A DNA stretch of 64,000 nt from an uncultured Lachnospiraceae bacterium (lineage in GTDB: Bacteria; Bacillota; Clostridia; Lachnospirales; Lachnospiraceae): contig CAJTKA010000016.1 of NCBI GenBank assembly GCA_910576815.1, positions 1 through 64,000 on the forward strand. The letters are read 5' to 3'. The notes under the pieces are model-generated. The model had not been told where the DNA came from, did not search any database, and saw nothing but the letters and a program-made list of their open reading frames with translations. A program made the translations under genes and the position numbers. Of this stretch, positions 8,367-16,179 are shown piece after piece (within the stretch, counting starts at the first letter, position 1; each line of letters opens with the position of its first letter).

Positions 8367-8867
8367 TCATAACGCCTTTTCCAGACCATAAATTTCCCAA
8401 AGAAGCGCTCTGCCTGTCTTTGTGCGAAAAACCTTTTCATACATATTTCTGATATTGTCCCTATGATAATGGCTCTCATCGGCATTGACCAGATAATCCG
8501 CCTCAATCAGGATCTGGTAATCCATCCCCTCAATCTGTGTCAGGGTATGATGGTGTCCTACCAGATAGGAAACCCGCTCGATCAATTCTTCCGAAAAGTC
8601 GGTATCTTTCAAAAAATCCGCCGCCAGCACAGCCCCCTCCTGTTCCTGATACTTCCCTTCGGTATTACCGTATTTCTCCCGGCACAGCGGGCAGGCGATG
8701 TCATGCAGCACCGCCGCCACTTCCAACATAAGCTGCGTATTCTCGTCCAGATGCTCGCATTCCCCGATCGTCTTTGCATAAGCGTACACTTTCATAAAAT
8801 GAGCAATATCGTGCAAATTTCCTTTCGAACAGGCAATCATCTTCCTAATCAATTCTGAAACCGTCAT
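8367..8867 (-). CDS. HD-domain phosphohydrolase
   Basis: 166 residues starting at 8867, where GGAGAAAAA precedes ATG; ten extra codons upstream are read through the ribosome binding site. The HD metal-binding pattern is visible as HDIAHFMKVYAYAK, AAVLHDIACPLCREKYG and YLVGHHHTLTQIEG. Small proteins of this type hydrolyse nucleotides or related phosphates, but the substrate cannot be read from the sequence. It lies between a GNAT acetyltransferase gene (ending 15 bases upstream) and aroA, apparently in one transcript. Confidence 0.8.
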   Translation of the reverse strand: MTVSELIRKMIACSKGNLHDIAHFMKVYAYAKTIGECEHLDENTQLMLEVAAVLHDIACPLCREKYGNTEGKYQEQEGAVLAADFLKDTDFSEELIERVSYLVGHHHTLTQIEGMDYQILIEADYLVNADESHYHRDNIRNMYEKVFRTKTGRALLWEIYGLEKAL

Positions 8868-8881
8868 TTTTTCTCCATTTC

Positions 8882-9301
8882 TTACTTCCTGCGCCACATC
8901 GACATCCCGTCGCCCGAAAACTCGTTTGGTCTCCTCTTAAAACCAAACTTTTCATAAAAGGGCTCTTTCCCCTGCGCCGCTCCCAGAATGAACATGATCC
9001 TTTCCCCCGCAAACGCCGCATCCATCGTTTGGTCGATCAGACTCTGCACGATCTGTCTGCCGATTCCCTGCCCCTGATACTCGGGACGGACGATCACGTC
9101 GCCCAGATACGCCGTATAACCAAAATCAAACAACATCCTCCCCATGCCGACGATTCGCTCTCCGTCTCTTGCCGCCACCAGAAACGTCGTGTGCGCAAGT
9201 CCTCTTTCGGCCTGTCCCTCCGTGATCGGACGCCACTCTACGCTCACACGAAGTTCATTGTATTCCGCTCCTGTCATCTTGTCCGTATATCGCAAACTCA
9301 T
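8882..9301 (-). CDS. GNAT-family N-acetyltransferase
   Basis: 139 residues. The acetyl-CoA-binding motif A is clear: DVIVRPEYQGQGIGRQIVQS, with Q/RxxGxG/A in RPEYQGQGIG. The C-terminal segment EPFYEKFGFKRRPNE is the usual last strand and helix of the fold. The acceptor substrate is unknown. It is the first gene of a short operon with the HD hydrolase and aroA. The start follows AAAAGGAAAAGGGATCACC. Confidence 0.85.
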   Translation of the reverse strand: MSLRYTDKMTGAEYNELRVSVEWRPITEGQAERGLAHTTFLVAARDGERIVGMGRMLFDFGYTAYLGDVIVRPEYQGQGIGRQIVQSLIDQTMDAAFAGERIMFILGAAQGKEPFYEKFGFKRRPNEFSGDGMSMWRRK

Positions 9302-9414
9302 GGTGATCCCTTTTCCTTTTATAGCATATCTTTTATTCTTCCAATGGTTCTCTTTTCCTGCTGTTTCGTAATAGCACCTGCGCTGATAGCTGGCTGGCAG
9401 ATATCATATGCCTT

Positions 9415-9466
9415 GGTTTTCTACAAAGTGTTGCAAAACTCTACCCTAGTGGAATAGTCTTTCTTA
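9415..9466 (-). repeat. Stop-codon-linked dispersed repeat, copy 1
   Basis: Read on the minus strand, the repeat begins at the TAA stop of the reading frame ending at 9464 and continues ACTATTCCACTAGGGTAGAG then TTTTG and a CTTTGTAGAAAACCAA tail. It matches copy 2 at 12591-12644 over roughly 50 bases, including the TTGGTTTTCTACAAA end, and copy 3 at 61943-61973 over its core. AAAACT at one side and AGTCTTT at the other could form a short stem. Confidence 0.55.
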
Positions 9467-9688
9467 TTTCGGTTCTGTTGAATTTTTCACTTTTATCATG
9501 CGTACGCTCCCGTCATTAACAACAATGCTGTAGTTGTCTAAAGAGCTTCCATCCGGATCGGATACTTCATAGTAAGTGTACCCAAGAGAATTATCTGTCT
9601 CGCAATGGAAGTTTGCCGTCACTTTCTTGACCGCTTCCTCAGAATCGCCGACCTTGATACCGCCAGATGTAACTGCCTTCCTAATCAT
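9464..9688 (-). pseudogene. Probable C-terminal remnant of a secreted or lipoprotein gene
   Basis: A 74-residue frame reading GGIKVGDSEEAVKKV and YEVSDPDGSSLDNYSIVVN. The composition and the phrase GIKVGDSEEAVKK look like a small extracellular domain found at the end of longer proteins in clostridia, in which the protein checks a value against a following pattern. There is no signal peptide and no convincing ribosome binding site at 9688, so I take it as a 5'-truncated gene. I cannot name the family. The dispersed repeat at 9415 begins at its stop codon. Confidence 0.35.
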
Positions 9689-9853
9689 ATCATAAAAGCT
9701 GTAAAAAGGTTACAAATAATTGACAAGTCTCAGATTCCGTTTGAACTGCGTTTTCGGGTATGCTATGATAAGAATACTGCGAAATCAAACTGGTGCGCCT
9801 ACGCAGCTTCTTCCCGAATGCTCTGTAAAAGGCGCTCCGATACGGAGGTAAAT

Positions 9854-10477
9854 ATGACCACAAAAAAGAATCACAAAAAGAAATATGCTGTCCTGTGTGC
9901 TGCCCTGCTGCTCATGAACGCCGCGACAGGCTGCGCCGGCTCACCCGACAGCAGCAAAGGAACGGAAAATGCAGCCTCCTCTCCTGCCGCTGACAGCACT
10001 CCGGCAGAAGGCACACAGGGAGAACAGGAAAATACTGCCAATGCCGCATTTCCCGCCTTCACGGCGACGGATTTAGACGGCAACACCGTCACGGAAAGTA
10101 TTTTTGGTGAAAAAGACCTGACCGTACTCAATATCTGGGGCACCTTCTGCGGACCCTGTATCGGGGAAATGCCGGAGCTTGGCGAGTGGGCCAAAGAAAT
10201 GCCGGAAAATGTGCAGATACTCGGACTGATCATAGATATCAACGGGGAAAAAGACACAGAACACCGCGACCTTGCGGTTGACATAACACATCAGGCTGGG
10301 GTAGCCTTTCCCAATCTGATCGCCAATGCGGACTTCGCACCCATTTTAGAGGATGTGATCGGCGTTCCCACCACCCTTTTTATCGACAAAGAGGGAAATC
10401 TTGTGGGCGATCCGATTATGGGTGCGAATGTGGACAGCTATAAAACCTTTGTGGAGGATTATCTAAGTGAACAATAA
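9854..10477 (+). CDS. TlpA-like thioredoxin-fold lipoprotein
   Basis: 207 residues, starting after GGAGGT at 9844-9849. A lipoprotein signal ends in LLLMNAATGCAGS, so the protein is probably anchored outside the membrane through this cysteine. A Ser/Pro/Ala-rich linker follows to about residue 60. The thioredoxin fold contains WGTFCGPC (Cys99 and Cys102) and the cis-proline region VIGVPTTLFIDKEG. It should reduce or oxidise thiols of exported proteins. Its stop overlaps a possible GTG start of the next gene and it heads a trio with a CXXC microprotein and an iron-sulfur membrane protein that may supply electrons to it. Confidence 0.88.
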   Translation: MTTKKNHKKKYAVLCAALLLMNAATGCAGSPDSSKGTENAASSPAADSTPAEGTQGEQENTANAAFPAFTATDLDGNTVTESIFGEKDLTVLNIWGTFCGPCIGEMPELGEWAKEMPENVQILGLIIDINGEKDTEHRDLAVDITHQAGVAFPNLIANADFAPILEDVIGVPTTLFIDKEGNLVGDPIMGANVDSYKTFVEDYLSEQ

Positions 10478-10535
10478 CACGAAGTTGAGCTTTTCATCGC
10501 TTTGTCGCACGAAATATTTTGAAATACCGAACCGC

Positions 10536-10670
10536 ATGAAATTACTGCTTAGAATCGCGTGCCTTTTCACCGCCTGCGCCTTTGTCGTTTTCGGCGTCAG
10601 ACGGGGCGAAGCGCTCGTGGTTCAAAACAAGGCTGTCAATATCTGTCTGGAATGTATCGGGTTGGGATAA
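10536..10670 (+). CDS. CD1871A-family CXXC microprotein
   Basis: 44 residues from the ATG at 10536: one membrane helix (LLLRIACLFTACAFVVFG) and a C-terminal NICLECIGLG that closely matches the CXXC tail of the CD1871A family known in clostridia. An alternative GTG start at 10467 gives 67 residues, overlaps the preceding stop by 11 bases and has GGAGG nearby, so the longer form is also possible. The next gene starts one base after the stop. The CXXC facing the outside, between a thioredoxin-like lipoprotein and a ferredoxin-type membrane protein, suggests a relay of electrons; this is inference from context. Confidence 0.75.
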   Translation: MKLLLRIACLFTACAFVVFGVRRGEALVVQNKAVNICLECIGLG

Positions 10671-10671
10671 T

Positions 10672-11541
10672 ATGAAAATAAATTTACAAATCAAACGAAA
10701 GCTGCTCCAATTCATCGCCTTTGGCTGCTCCAACGCGCATCTTCTGAATTTTAAGGGCGGAAAACTCTATACGGGAAAGTGGAAACAATTCTGTAATCCG
10801 GGCTTAAACTGCTATTCCTGCCCGGCGGCGGGCTTTGCCTGCCCCATCGGCGCCCTGCAGGCAGTGACCGGCTCCAGACAGTTTTCTTTCAGCTTCTATG
10901 TGACGGGGTTGCTCCTTGCCTTCGGCGTGCTGCTTGGCAGAGCGGTCTGCGGCTGGTTGTGCCCTTTTGGCCTGTTACAGGAACTGATTCACAAAATTCC
11001 CTCACCGAAGCGAAAACTCAAAAGAGGATTTCTCTATGTAAAATATATCGTTCTGCTAGTCTTCGTTCTGATCCTGCCCGTCGCCGTCACAGACTACATG
11101 GGCATGGGCAAACCCGCCTTCTGCCAGTACATCTGCCCGGCAGGCACGCTGGAGGGCGGACTCTCTCTCCTTTTGGCACACGAGAGTCTCAGAAAAGCAG
11201 CCGGCTCGTTATTTAGTTTGAAAATGACGATTCTTGTCTTGACACTGATAGGCTGTGTATTCTTCTACCGTTTTTTCTGTCGGACGCTCTGCCCTCTAGG
11301 GGCGATTTACGGGCTGTTCAATAAAATCAGCATCCTTCATCTGGAAGTGGACAGCCACAAATGCGTCGGCTGCGGAAAATGCAAAAATGTGTGCGGCATG
11401 GAAGTGGACCCCGTACAGACGCCGAACGCGGCAGAATGTATCCGCTGCGGCGCCTGCGTGGACGTGTGTCCGACGGGGGCGGTATGTCTGACATGCAGAA
11501 CAAAAAGTTCACGGACCCCGCCTTATTTGGAACAGACTTGA
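10672..11541 (+). CDS. NapH-like 4Fe-4S membrane protein
   Basis: 289 residues. Membrane helices alternate with the twin cysteine motifs of the NapH/CcoG group: SCPAAGFACPIGAL, CGWLCPFGLLQEL, CQYICPAGTLEG and CRTLCPLGAIYG. Two ferredoxin motifs follow, CVGCGKCKNVCGMEVDP and CIRCGACVDVCPTG. Such proteins pass electrons across or along the membrane. The start at 10672 overlaps the end region of the microprotein gene. The last about 15 residues after CPTGAVCLTC run into the antisense of an Rpn remnant, and the overlap is 19 bases, so the very C-terminus may not be original. Confidence 0.8.
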   Translation: MKINLQIKRKLLQFIAFGCSNAHLLNFKGGKLYTGKWKQFCNPGLNCYSCPAAGFACPIGALQAVTGSRQFSFSFYVTGLLLAFGVLLGRAVCGWLCPFGLLQELIHKIPSPKRKLKRGFLYVKYIVLLVFVLILPVAVTDYMGMGKPAFCQYICPAGTLEGGLSLLLAHESLRKAAGSLFSLKMTILVLTLIGCVFFYRFFCRTLCPLGAIYGLFNKISILHLEVDSHKCVGCGKCKNVCGMEVDPVQTPNAAECIRCGACVDVCPTGAVCLTCRTKSSRTPPYLEQT

Positions 11542-12163
11542 GCCGCAATCTGCTCTATGACCGCAATATCTTCCTCCAATTCCTCCGCGATTTCCGAAAG
11601 CGTTTTTCCTCTGGACAGTTTCTTCTTTACTTTTTCCCGTATCAAAGCGTCACGACCCCTGCTCAGTCCGATCTCAATTCCTCTCTCCATGCCTTCTTTT
11701 ATGCCTTCTTCCTTCCCTTCACGAAAAAGTGTCCTGAAGTGTTTCTTCTCATCATATTCTGTCAAAATCATATGCAGCACCTCCGCTTTCTGTTTGATCA
11801 GGATATCCTGAAGAATCCCTCTTTCAATGCAGATGTCGATTGCCGTATGAATGGCCTCTTCCCTGCGCATTCCCTGCTTTATGTTCTCCTCAATCTCTGC
11901 GGAAAATTCCGAATACTCCCAAAGCCTATGGCATTTTTCAAGAAGTACCTGATTGTAGCCGCGGTTGATATTCAGTACCTCACAGGTACATTCCAGACAG
12001 CCGCTCCCCCTCCCCGTAGAAAAAGAGTCCGACAGGTAGAGCATCAGGTTATCTGTCTGCATCCCTCCGCCGTTATAAAAAACAATGTATACAGGCGTGG
12101 GCAGTTCTACGCGCTTTTTACCGTAAATGTCATCGTTTCGTGAAGTGTGTTTCGTTTTACCAT
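11523..12163 (-). pseudogene. Degenerate Rpn/PD-(D/E)XK nuclease-family gene
   Basis: A ribosome binding site and ATG at 12163 open MVKRNTLHETMT and the frame closes after 18 codons. A second frame then gives DDIYGKKRVELPTPVYIVFY, a hallmark of the middle of the Rpn/PDDEXK transposase-like family, and runs through KEEGIKEGMERGIEIGLSRG to the stop at 11523. The N-terminal catalytic third is therefore missing and the frame is shifted. The charged C-terminal region is typical of the family. A complete but different member lies at 13337-14161. Confidence 0.6.
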
Positions 12164-12176
12164 AGATTTTCCTCCA

Positions 12177-12512
12177 TTATATCACATTTTCTGATGCCAT
12201 TACAGTAAAATATTTAAGTTTTATACTGTTTTTGTGAATTGAATATAAGAGGATTCCCGACAGCTGTGGCAAAACATATGAGACCATATAAGAAATCTGT
12301 ATTAAGCAATCGTTCTTGTGATTCTTTTCACATAATAAATAGTAAGGAATCATTTCCGACAATCGGAAAGAATCTCTCAGATGGAGAAATACATTCATGA
12401 AACGATTTCTCCGTTGACAGAACAGAACTCTGTCAATGTATGGATTATTATAAAACAAGTCCTCTGTATATGCAAGATGCTTTTTTGAACGAATCAGGTT
12501 CCCCTTTTTCAA
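12177..12512 (-). other. Unassigned open frame of 111 codons in a gene-poor stretch
   Basis: Between the Rpn remnant and the GH13 remnant (12164-12641) there is one open frame, MKKGNLIRSKKHLAYTEDL onward, ending in IKLKYFTVMASENVI. It is AT-rich, rich in Tyr/Leu/Asn and resembles no family I know. GGGGAACC is the only upstream purine-rich sequence. The stop is followed immediately by the ribosome binding site of the Rpn remnant. It may be a decayed gene or chance. Confidence 0.2.
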
Positions 12513-12537
12513 TCCGATTTCATTTCCACGGTTTCAC

Positions 12538-12583
12538 AAAAAAGTCAGGCGTTCCCAAAAATACGCTGGCAAACGCCTAACTT
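12538..12583 (-). terminator. Rho-independent terminator downstream of the GH13 remnant
   Basis: On the minus strand AGTTAGGCGTT (12582-12572) pairs with AACGCCTGACT (12553-12543) with one G-T pair, followed by TTTTTT. It is about 60 bases beyond the GH13 stop and would have ended the former sugar operon. Confidence 0.75.
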
Positions 12584-12590
12584 TCTCCTT

Positions 12591-12644
12591 TTGGTTTTTC
12601 TACAAAACGCGCCAAAACTCTACTGTAATGTAATAGTTTTTCTA
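12591..12644 (-). repeat. Stop-codon-linked dispersed repeat, copy 2
   Basis: On the minus strand the copy begins with the TAG stop of the GH13 remnant and reads ACTATTACATTACAGTAGAG, TTTTG and then TGTAGAAAAACCAA. The outer parts match copy 1 almost base for base; the core AAAACTCTAC...AATAGTTTT is an imperfect inverted repeat. Confidence 0.55.
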
Positions 12645-13253
12645 TTTTCCGACAAGATAACAGAACCCGTACCCCGGCAGTGAAATCTTCCCCGGGAGCA
12701 CCTTCTTTTCCGTGATCATGTCCTGATAGGCTCCTTCCACGCCTTCTAGGGACAATTCTTTGTCGTACTCACTGAAATTGAAAACGCCAAGAATCTCCTC
12801 ATCCCCGTAAACCCTGCCGATTCCGAGCACATTATCATCCCCTGTCGCAAGCGTCCTCGCGTCCGCCTCCACCGTAAACGCCTGACTGGATCTTCTGATC
12901 TTTTCCAGACTGTCGAGCTGTGAAAAAATCTGTCCCGCCACGCTTTTTTTGTCGGCAACCTGCGCTGCCTGCTCCCAGTCCATCTTTCCCCGGTGCAGGT
13001 ATCGGGAATCCGCTGCCTTGTCGGGATCGTCCTTATAACTGTAATCGTTCACCTGCCCGACCTCGTCCCCGCTATAAAGCACGGGGATCCCGGACTGCAT
13101 GAACATATAGGCGTGAAGTGTCACATCCCGTCTGATTGCCCGCTCCATGGCCACGGCATTCTGTTCTGCGCCTGCCTTCTCGACACCGCACATGGACGCC
13201 GTGGTACCGCAGAATCTGGCGTCCCCAGAAACGTTTTGTAAAGGACTTTTTAA
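12642..13253 (-). pseudogene. C-terminal third of an amylosucrase-like GH13 enzyme
   Basis: Starting near 13253 the frame reads QNVSGDARFCGTTASMCGVE, then GIPVLYSGDEVGQVNDYSYK and DDPDKAADSRYLHRGKMDWE, which line up with the last part of amylosucrase-type GH13 proteins (SGTAA, LIYLGDEVG, DDSRWAHR in the Neisseria enzyme). The catalytic nucleophile and acid/base regions, about 440 residues, are missing. No start codon context exists upstream; an Rpn gene and the mobile element abut it instead. The position fits the last gene of the raffinose-type operon whose alpha-galactosidase is cut at 28380, so one event probably removed sequence from both. Confidence 0.72.
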
Positions 13254-13284
13254 TCAAGTTCACAGAAAATTTACATTTCAGGGC

Positions 13285-13325
13285 AAAAAAATAAGGCCAG
13301 GAACCTGTTTTTAGATTCCCGGCCT
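13285..13325 (-). terminator. Terminator hairpin after the Rpn gene
   Basis: Minus strand AGGCCGGGAA (13325-13316) pairs with TTCCTGGCCT (13303-13294) with one mismatch, followed by TATTTTTTT. The first arm begins with the same AGGCCGGGA found in the hairpin just upstream of the Rpn gene (14189-14219). Confidence 0.65.
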
Positions 13326-13336
13326 ACGGTTTTGTT

Positions 13337-14161
13337 TTATGCTGTCCGTTCTGCTTTCAATTTTTTCACTTCGTCAAGAGGAAGTCCTGCATATTCCGCA
13401 ATTTTTTCAAGTGTCAACATTCCATCTGCCAACATTCTTTTAGCAACCTCTTTCAAAGATTCTTTTCTCATATCCTCCATCATTTTACACATTTCCTGAA
13501 CTCCTTTCGGGTTTTCCTTCAAATATCTTGTTCGTTCTGCCATCAGTTCATAATTCATATCAGCCGCTTGGGTACAGTTAAAATCGTGCATGAGTTTTCC
13601 TATATCGGATTCTCCACGATATTCACCATTTACATAAAGAATATGCTCCCCATCTTCAAAAGATTTACCCGTTGCAAGGTTGATTCGCTCAATCGGATAA
13701 ACTGCTTTACCCTGACCATAAAAATCTTTTTCAATGATAAAGATTGTATATGTGTCTGGCAATTCTTTAAATTCCTGACCTGAATGGAGATTCTCTATAT
13801 CCATTACACTTGAATGATACCTTGCCCTGTGTGGGTCTGCTCCCTTGTCTTGCCTCTGGACTTCCAAATCGTATTTTTTCCCAACTGAATCTGTTCCATA
13901 TGCGTCCAAACAGATAGAACGTGCCCCAGCCAATCTTTTCATATCCTTCTGTGTTTCACAATCAGTAATAATTAAATCGGGTTTATCTGTGATAATGCGC
14001 AACACAAATTCAGCCAGTGGAATATTGTCTTTAAAAAGACAACGCATGAAATCATCATCGATTGGTCGTAAACCTCTTAAACGCTGTAAATCTTCCTGAT
14101 ATTGCTGTTCCGTTACTGTCAATCTTCCCACCTGCTTTCCTTTTCGTTTTCGTATCTCCAT
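13337..14161 (-). CDS. Rpn-family PD-(D/E)XK nuclease / putative transposase
   Basis: 274 residues. The PD-(D/E)XK core can be seen in SICLDAYGTDSVGKKYDLEVQ, where the acidic residue of DAYG and the E-V-Q of the next strand are the likely catalytic positions. The preceding RGLRPIDDDFMRCLFKDN is the conserved start of the family. The C-terminus is a charged helical region with a short helix-turn-helix-like tail (TLEKIAEYAGLPLDEVKKLK). Related Rpn proteins are DNA nucleases that stimulate recombination. It is flanked by two similar hairpins and lies between a truncated GH13 gene and the mobile element, at the scar of a deletion. CAGGAGG precedes the start. Confidence 0.75.
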   Translation of the reverse strand: MEIRKRKGKQVGRLTVTEQQYQEDLQRLRGLRPIDDDFMRCLFKDNIPLAEFVLRIITDKPDLIITDCETQKDMKRLAGARSICLDAYGTDSVGKKYDLEVQRQDKGADPHRARYHSSVMDIENLHSGQEFKELPDTYTIFIIEKDFYGQGKAVYPIERINLATGKSFEDGEHILYVNGEYRGESDIGKLMHDFNCTQAADMNYELMAERTRYLKENPKGVQEMCKMMEDMRKESLKEVAKRMLADGMLTLEKIAEYAGLPLDEVKKLKAERTA

Positions 14162-14238
14162 ACTACCATAAACCTCCTGATTTTACAAGCCGGGAGCCAG
14201 CGCATTTCTGAATCCCGGCCTGTTTCCGTTATCGCTTT

Positions 14239-14421
14239 TTACATCTGCTGTATCTCATTTTTCAGCATACGCTTGATTTTGTCGCTCATGGTTTCCTTGC
14301 TAGTCTTGCTGAAATGAATCCTCACAATATAGGTAGTCCGGCCAATCTTCTTCACCAGTGCGGGGGCGTCCTTAACCGGTGCTGTGGTGATAGTGTCCTC
14401 TTTGATTTTCTCGCTTCCCAT
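14239..14421 (-). CDS. tnpW: TnpW-family transposon protein
   Basis: 60 residues with the conserved centre PALVKKIGRTTYIVRIHFSK and the tail DKIKRMLKNEIQQM. This small protein is found at the far end of Tn4451-type elements; its role is unknown. Two related hairpins and the Rpn gene follow. It starts 20 bases after the DnaC-like gene. Confidence 0.85.
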   Translation of the reverse strand: MGSEKIKEDTITTAPVKDAPALVKKIGRTTYIVRIHFSKTSKETMSDKIKRMLKNEIQQM

Positions 14422-14441
14422 AAATTCTCCTTTTCATGCAA

Positions 14442-15308
14442 TCAAACTTTGTTATCCTTCCTCACAATCTCCTTCGCTGCTGCTTTGGTCGCCCTGGCTC
14501 CTTCCTCCCGGAAGTTCTTACCAGAAAAGAGAACCGGCGCACACCGTTCCAGTATGCGGTCATAAATCCTTGCGTGGGCAAGGTCTGGCGGGTTCTTGAT
14601 TTCTTCCAGTTTCAGGTTTGTTGTGACAATCAACGGCTTCTTACTCCGATATCGGCTGTCAATGACGGTGAACATCTGCTCCATGGCATACTCGGTACTG
14701 CGCTCCACTCCTAAATCATCAATGACAAGCAGGCTGTAATCGTCCAGGCTGGCGATAAAGGCCGCCCTGTCCTCGGCAAACACGCCGGTCAGCCGGTTCA
14801 GGATAGACGGGAAATTTGTCATCAGAACCGGCATGTCACGGTCAAGCAGGGCATTGGCGATACAGCCGGCAAAAAAGGATTTCCCGGTTCCCACGTCACC
14901 AAAAAGCAGAAGGCCGGCATTGTCCCGGTATGCCTCCTTCCAATGCTCCACATAGGCGTGGGCTTTCTCCATGACGGGATTCTGGCCGTTATCATTGGCA
15001 AAAGTGTAATCATAAAGGTATCTGTCCTGAAGCCCCTGCGCCTTCCGGCGTTTGACACGCTCCATGCGTTCCTTCTGTTCCTCCATGGCTTTCCGTTCCT
15101 CCTGCGCCTTCTGCTGGCAGGGGCAGAGGCAGCGGGGCATGAAATAGCCGGAGCCTCCGAACCTCGGCACAACGGTCTGGCGGCTACCATGGCATTTCTT
15201 ACAGTGGATAAGCCCGTCAGCCGGTTCTATGTATTCGTCCCCGGCAAGCTCCATATCCCCGGCGGCCCGGTCAATGGCCGCCCGGACTTCTGCGGTAATC
15301 TCTATCAT
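14442..15308 (-). CDS. DnaC/IstB-like replication helicase loader of the element
   Basis: 288 residues. An N-terminal zinc-binding region (HCKKCHGSRQTV and CLCPCQQKAQ) is followed by an AAA+ domain with Walker A GDVGTGKSFFAG, Walker B LLVIDDLGVER and the sensor region PLIVTTNLKLEEIK. Such proteins load the replicative helicase. Its start overlaps the end of the replisome-organizer gene by 4 bases, so the two act as a replication module, presumably for copying the excised circle. Confidence 0.88.
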   Translation of the reverse strand: MIEITAEVRAAIDRAAGDMELAGDEYIEPADGLIHCKKCHGSRQTVVPRFGGSGYFMPRCLCPCQQKAQEERKAMEEQKERMERVKRRKAQGLQDRYLYDYTFANDNGQNPVMEKAHAYVEHWKEAYRDNAGLLLFGDVGTGKSFFAGCIANALLDRDMPVLMTNFPSILNRLTGVFAEDRAAFIASLDDYSLLVIDDLGVERSTEYAMEQMFTVIDSRYRSKKPLIVTTNLKLEEIKNPPDLAHARIYDRILERCAPVLFSGKNFREEGARATKAAAKEIVRKDNKV

Positions 15309-16057
15309 ATGGTTTCTCCTTCCTCTACGCTGTAATCCCGGTTCCGGGCAGGCGGTTTCTCCTTCTTTTTGTCGGCGTTCGCCCAGCGCCGGATTGTGGC
15401 GGCGTGGTTTTTATATCCTTTTCCGCTGGATTCCATGTACTCGGACAGCCGCTCAATGTACTGTTCCCAAAGAGAGGGAAGTTCCGTCTGGAGTTCTGCC
15501 AGTTCTGCGGAAGATAGAAATACATTCCGGTATCTCCCATAAGCGTGTGTTATATCTCCCTCTCTATTCTCTATACTCTTATCTCTAATCTCTTTATCTC
15601 TATACTCTAATATAGGCGGACATTTGTCCACCCGGCCATTGGACGGACAAATGTCCGTTTCCCCGGACGGGAGCAGGTTCTGGCGTTTCAGCCTCATGCG
15701 CTCCTTTTTCTTCCGCTCCCCCTCGCTGGACGACTGGCCGATCAGCAGCTGGATGTCGCTCATGTAATAGGCCCCGTCCGTCAGTATCTCCACAAGGCCA
15801 AACTCCTGGAATATCTTCAAAGCCCGCTCCACCGTGCCTACCTGATGCCGGGTAAAGGTGGCTATGGTCTGCACGGTATGGGGCAGGCAGTTATTCAGCA
15901 GGAGTACGCCGCTGCTTTTCAGCGACATTAAATACATCTTGAGCAGGAGATTGGAGTACAGAAGGCCGTCCTGCATACTCTCCAGGATGACCATAGTTTC
16001 GCTGTTATAAAAATTCTCTTTCAGCTTGAGGTAATAAAATCGTCGGTTCTCTGTCAT
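15305..16057 (-). CDS. Phage-type replisome organizer / replication initiator
   Basis: 250 residues. The N-terminal domain (MTENRRFYYLKLKENFYNS, then a winged-helix-like stretch with QTIATFTRHQVGTVERALKIFQ) matches the phage replisome-organizer domain. A linker with several charged short motifs leads to a C-terminal segment SGKGYKNHAATIRRWANADK, typical of proteins that recruit a DnaC-like loader. It overlaps that loader gene by 4 bases. Confidence 0.82.
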   Translation of the reverse strand: MTENRRFYYLKLKENFYNSETMVILESMQDGLLYSNLLLKMYLMSLKSSGVLLLNNCLPHTVQTIATFTRHQVGTVERALKIFQEFGLVEILTDGAYYMSDIQLLIGQSSSEGERKKKERMRLKRQNLLPSGETDICPSNGRVDKCPPILEYRDKEIRDKSIENREGDITHAYGRYRNVFLSSAELAELQTELPSLWEQYIERLSEYMESSGKGYKNHAATIRRWANADKKKEKPPARNRDYSVEEGETI

Positions 16058-16179
16058 TTAGTTGCTCCTTTTGTTCTGAATAGCTTTTTTAAGCCTCTGT
16101 ACGCATTTTAAAGGGGCTTTGGGAGTGTCAGTGATAAAAAGTATTGCCTCCCCTCCGACACGCTCCTAAAGTGCTTGAT

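Noticed and set aside
9415..12644. Possible CRISPR repeats, because of the related sequences at 9415 and 12591
   Set aside because: Only single copies 3 kb apart, no regular spacers, no cas genes in the window.
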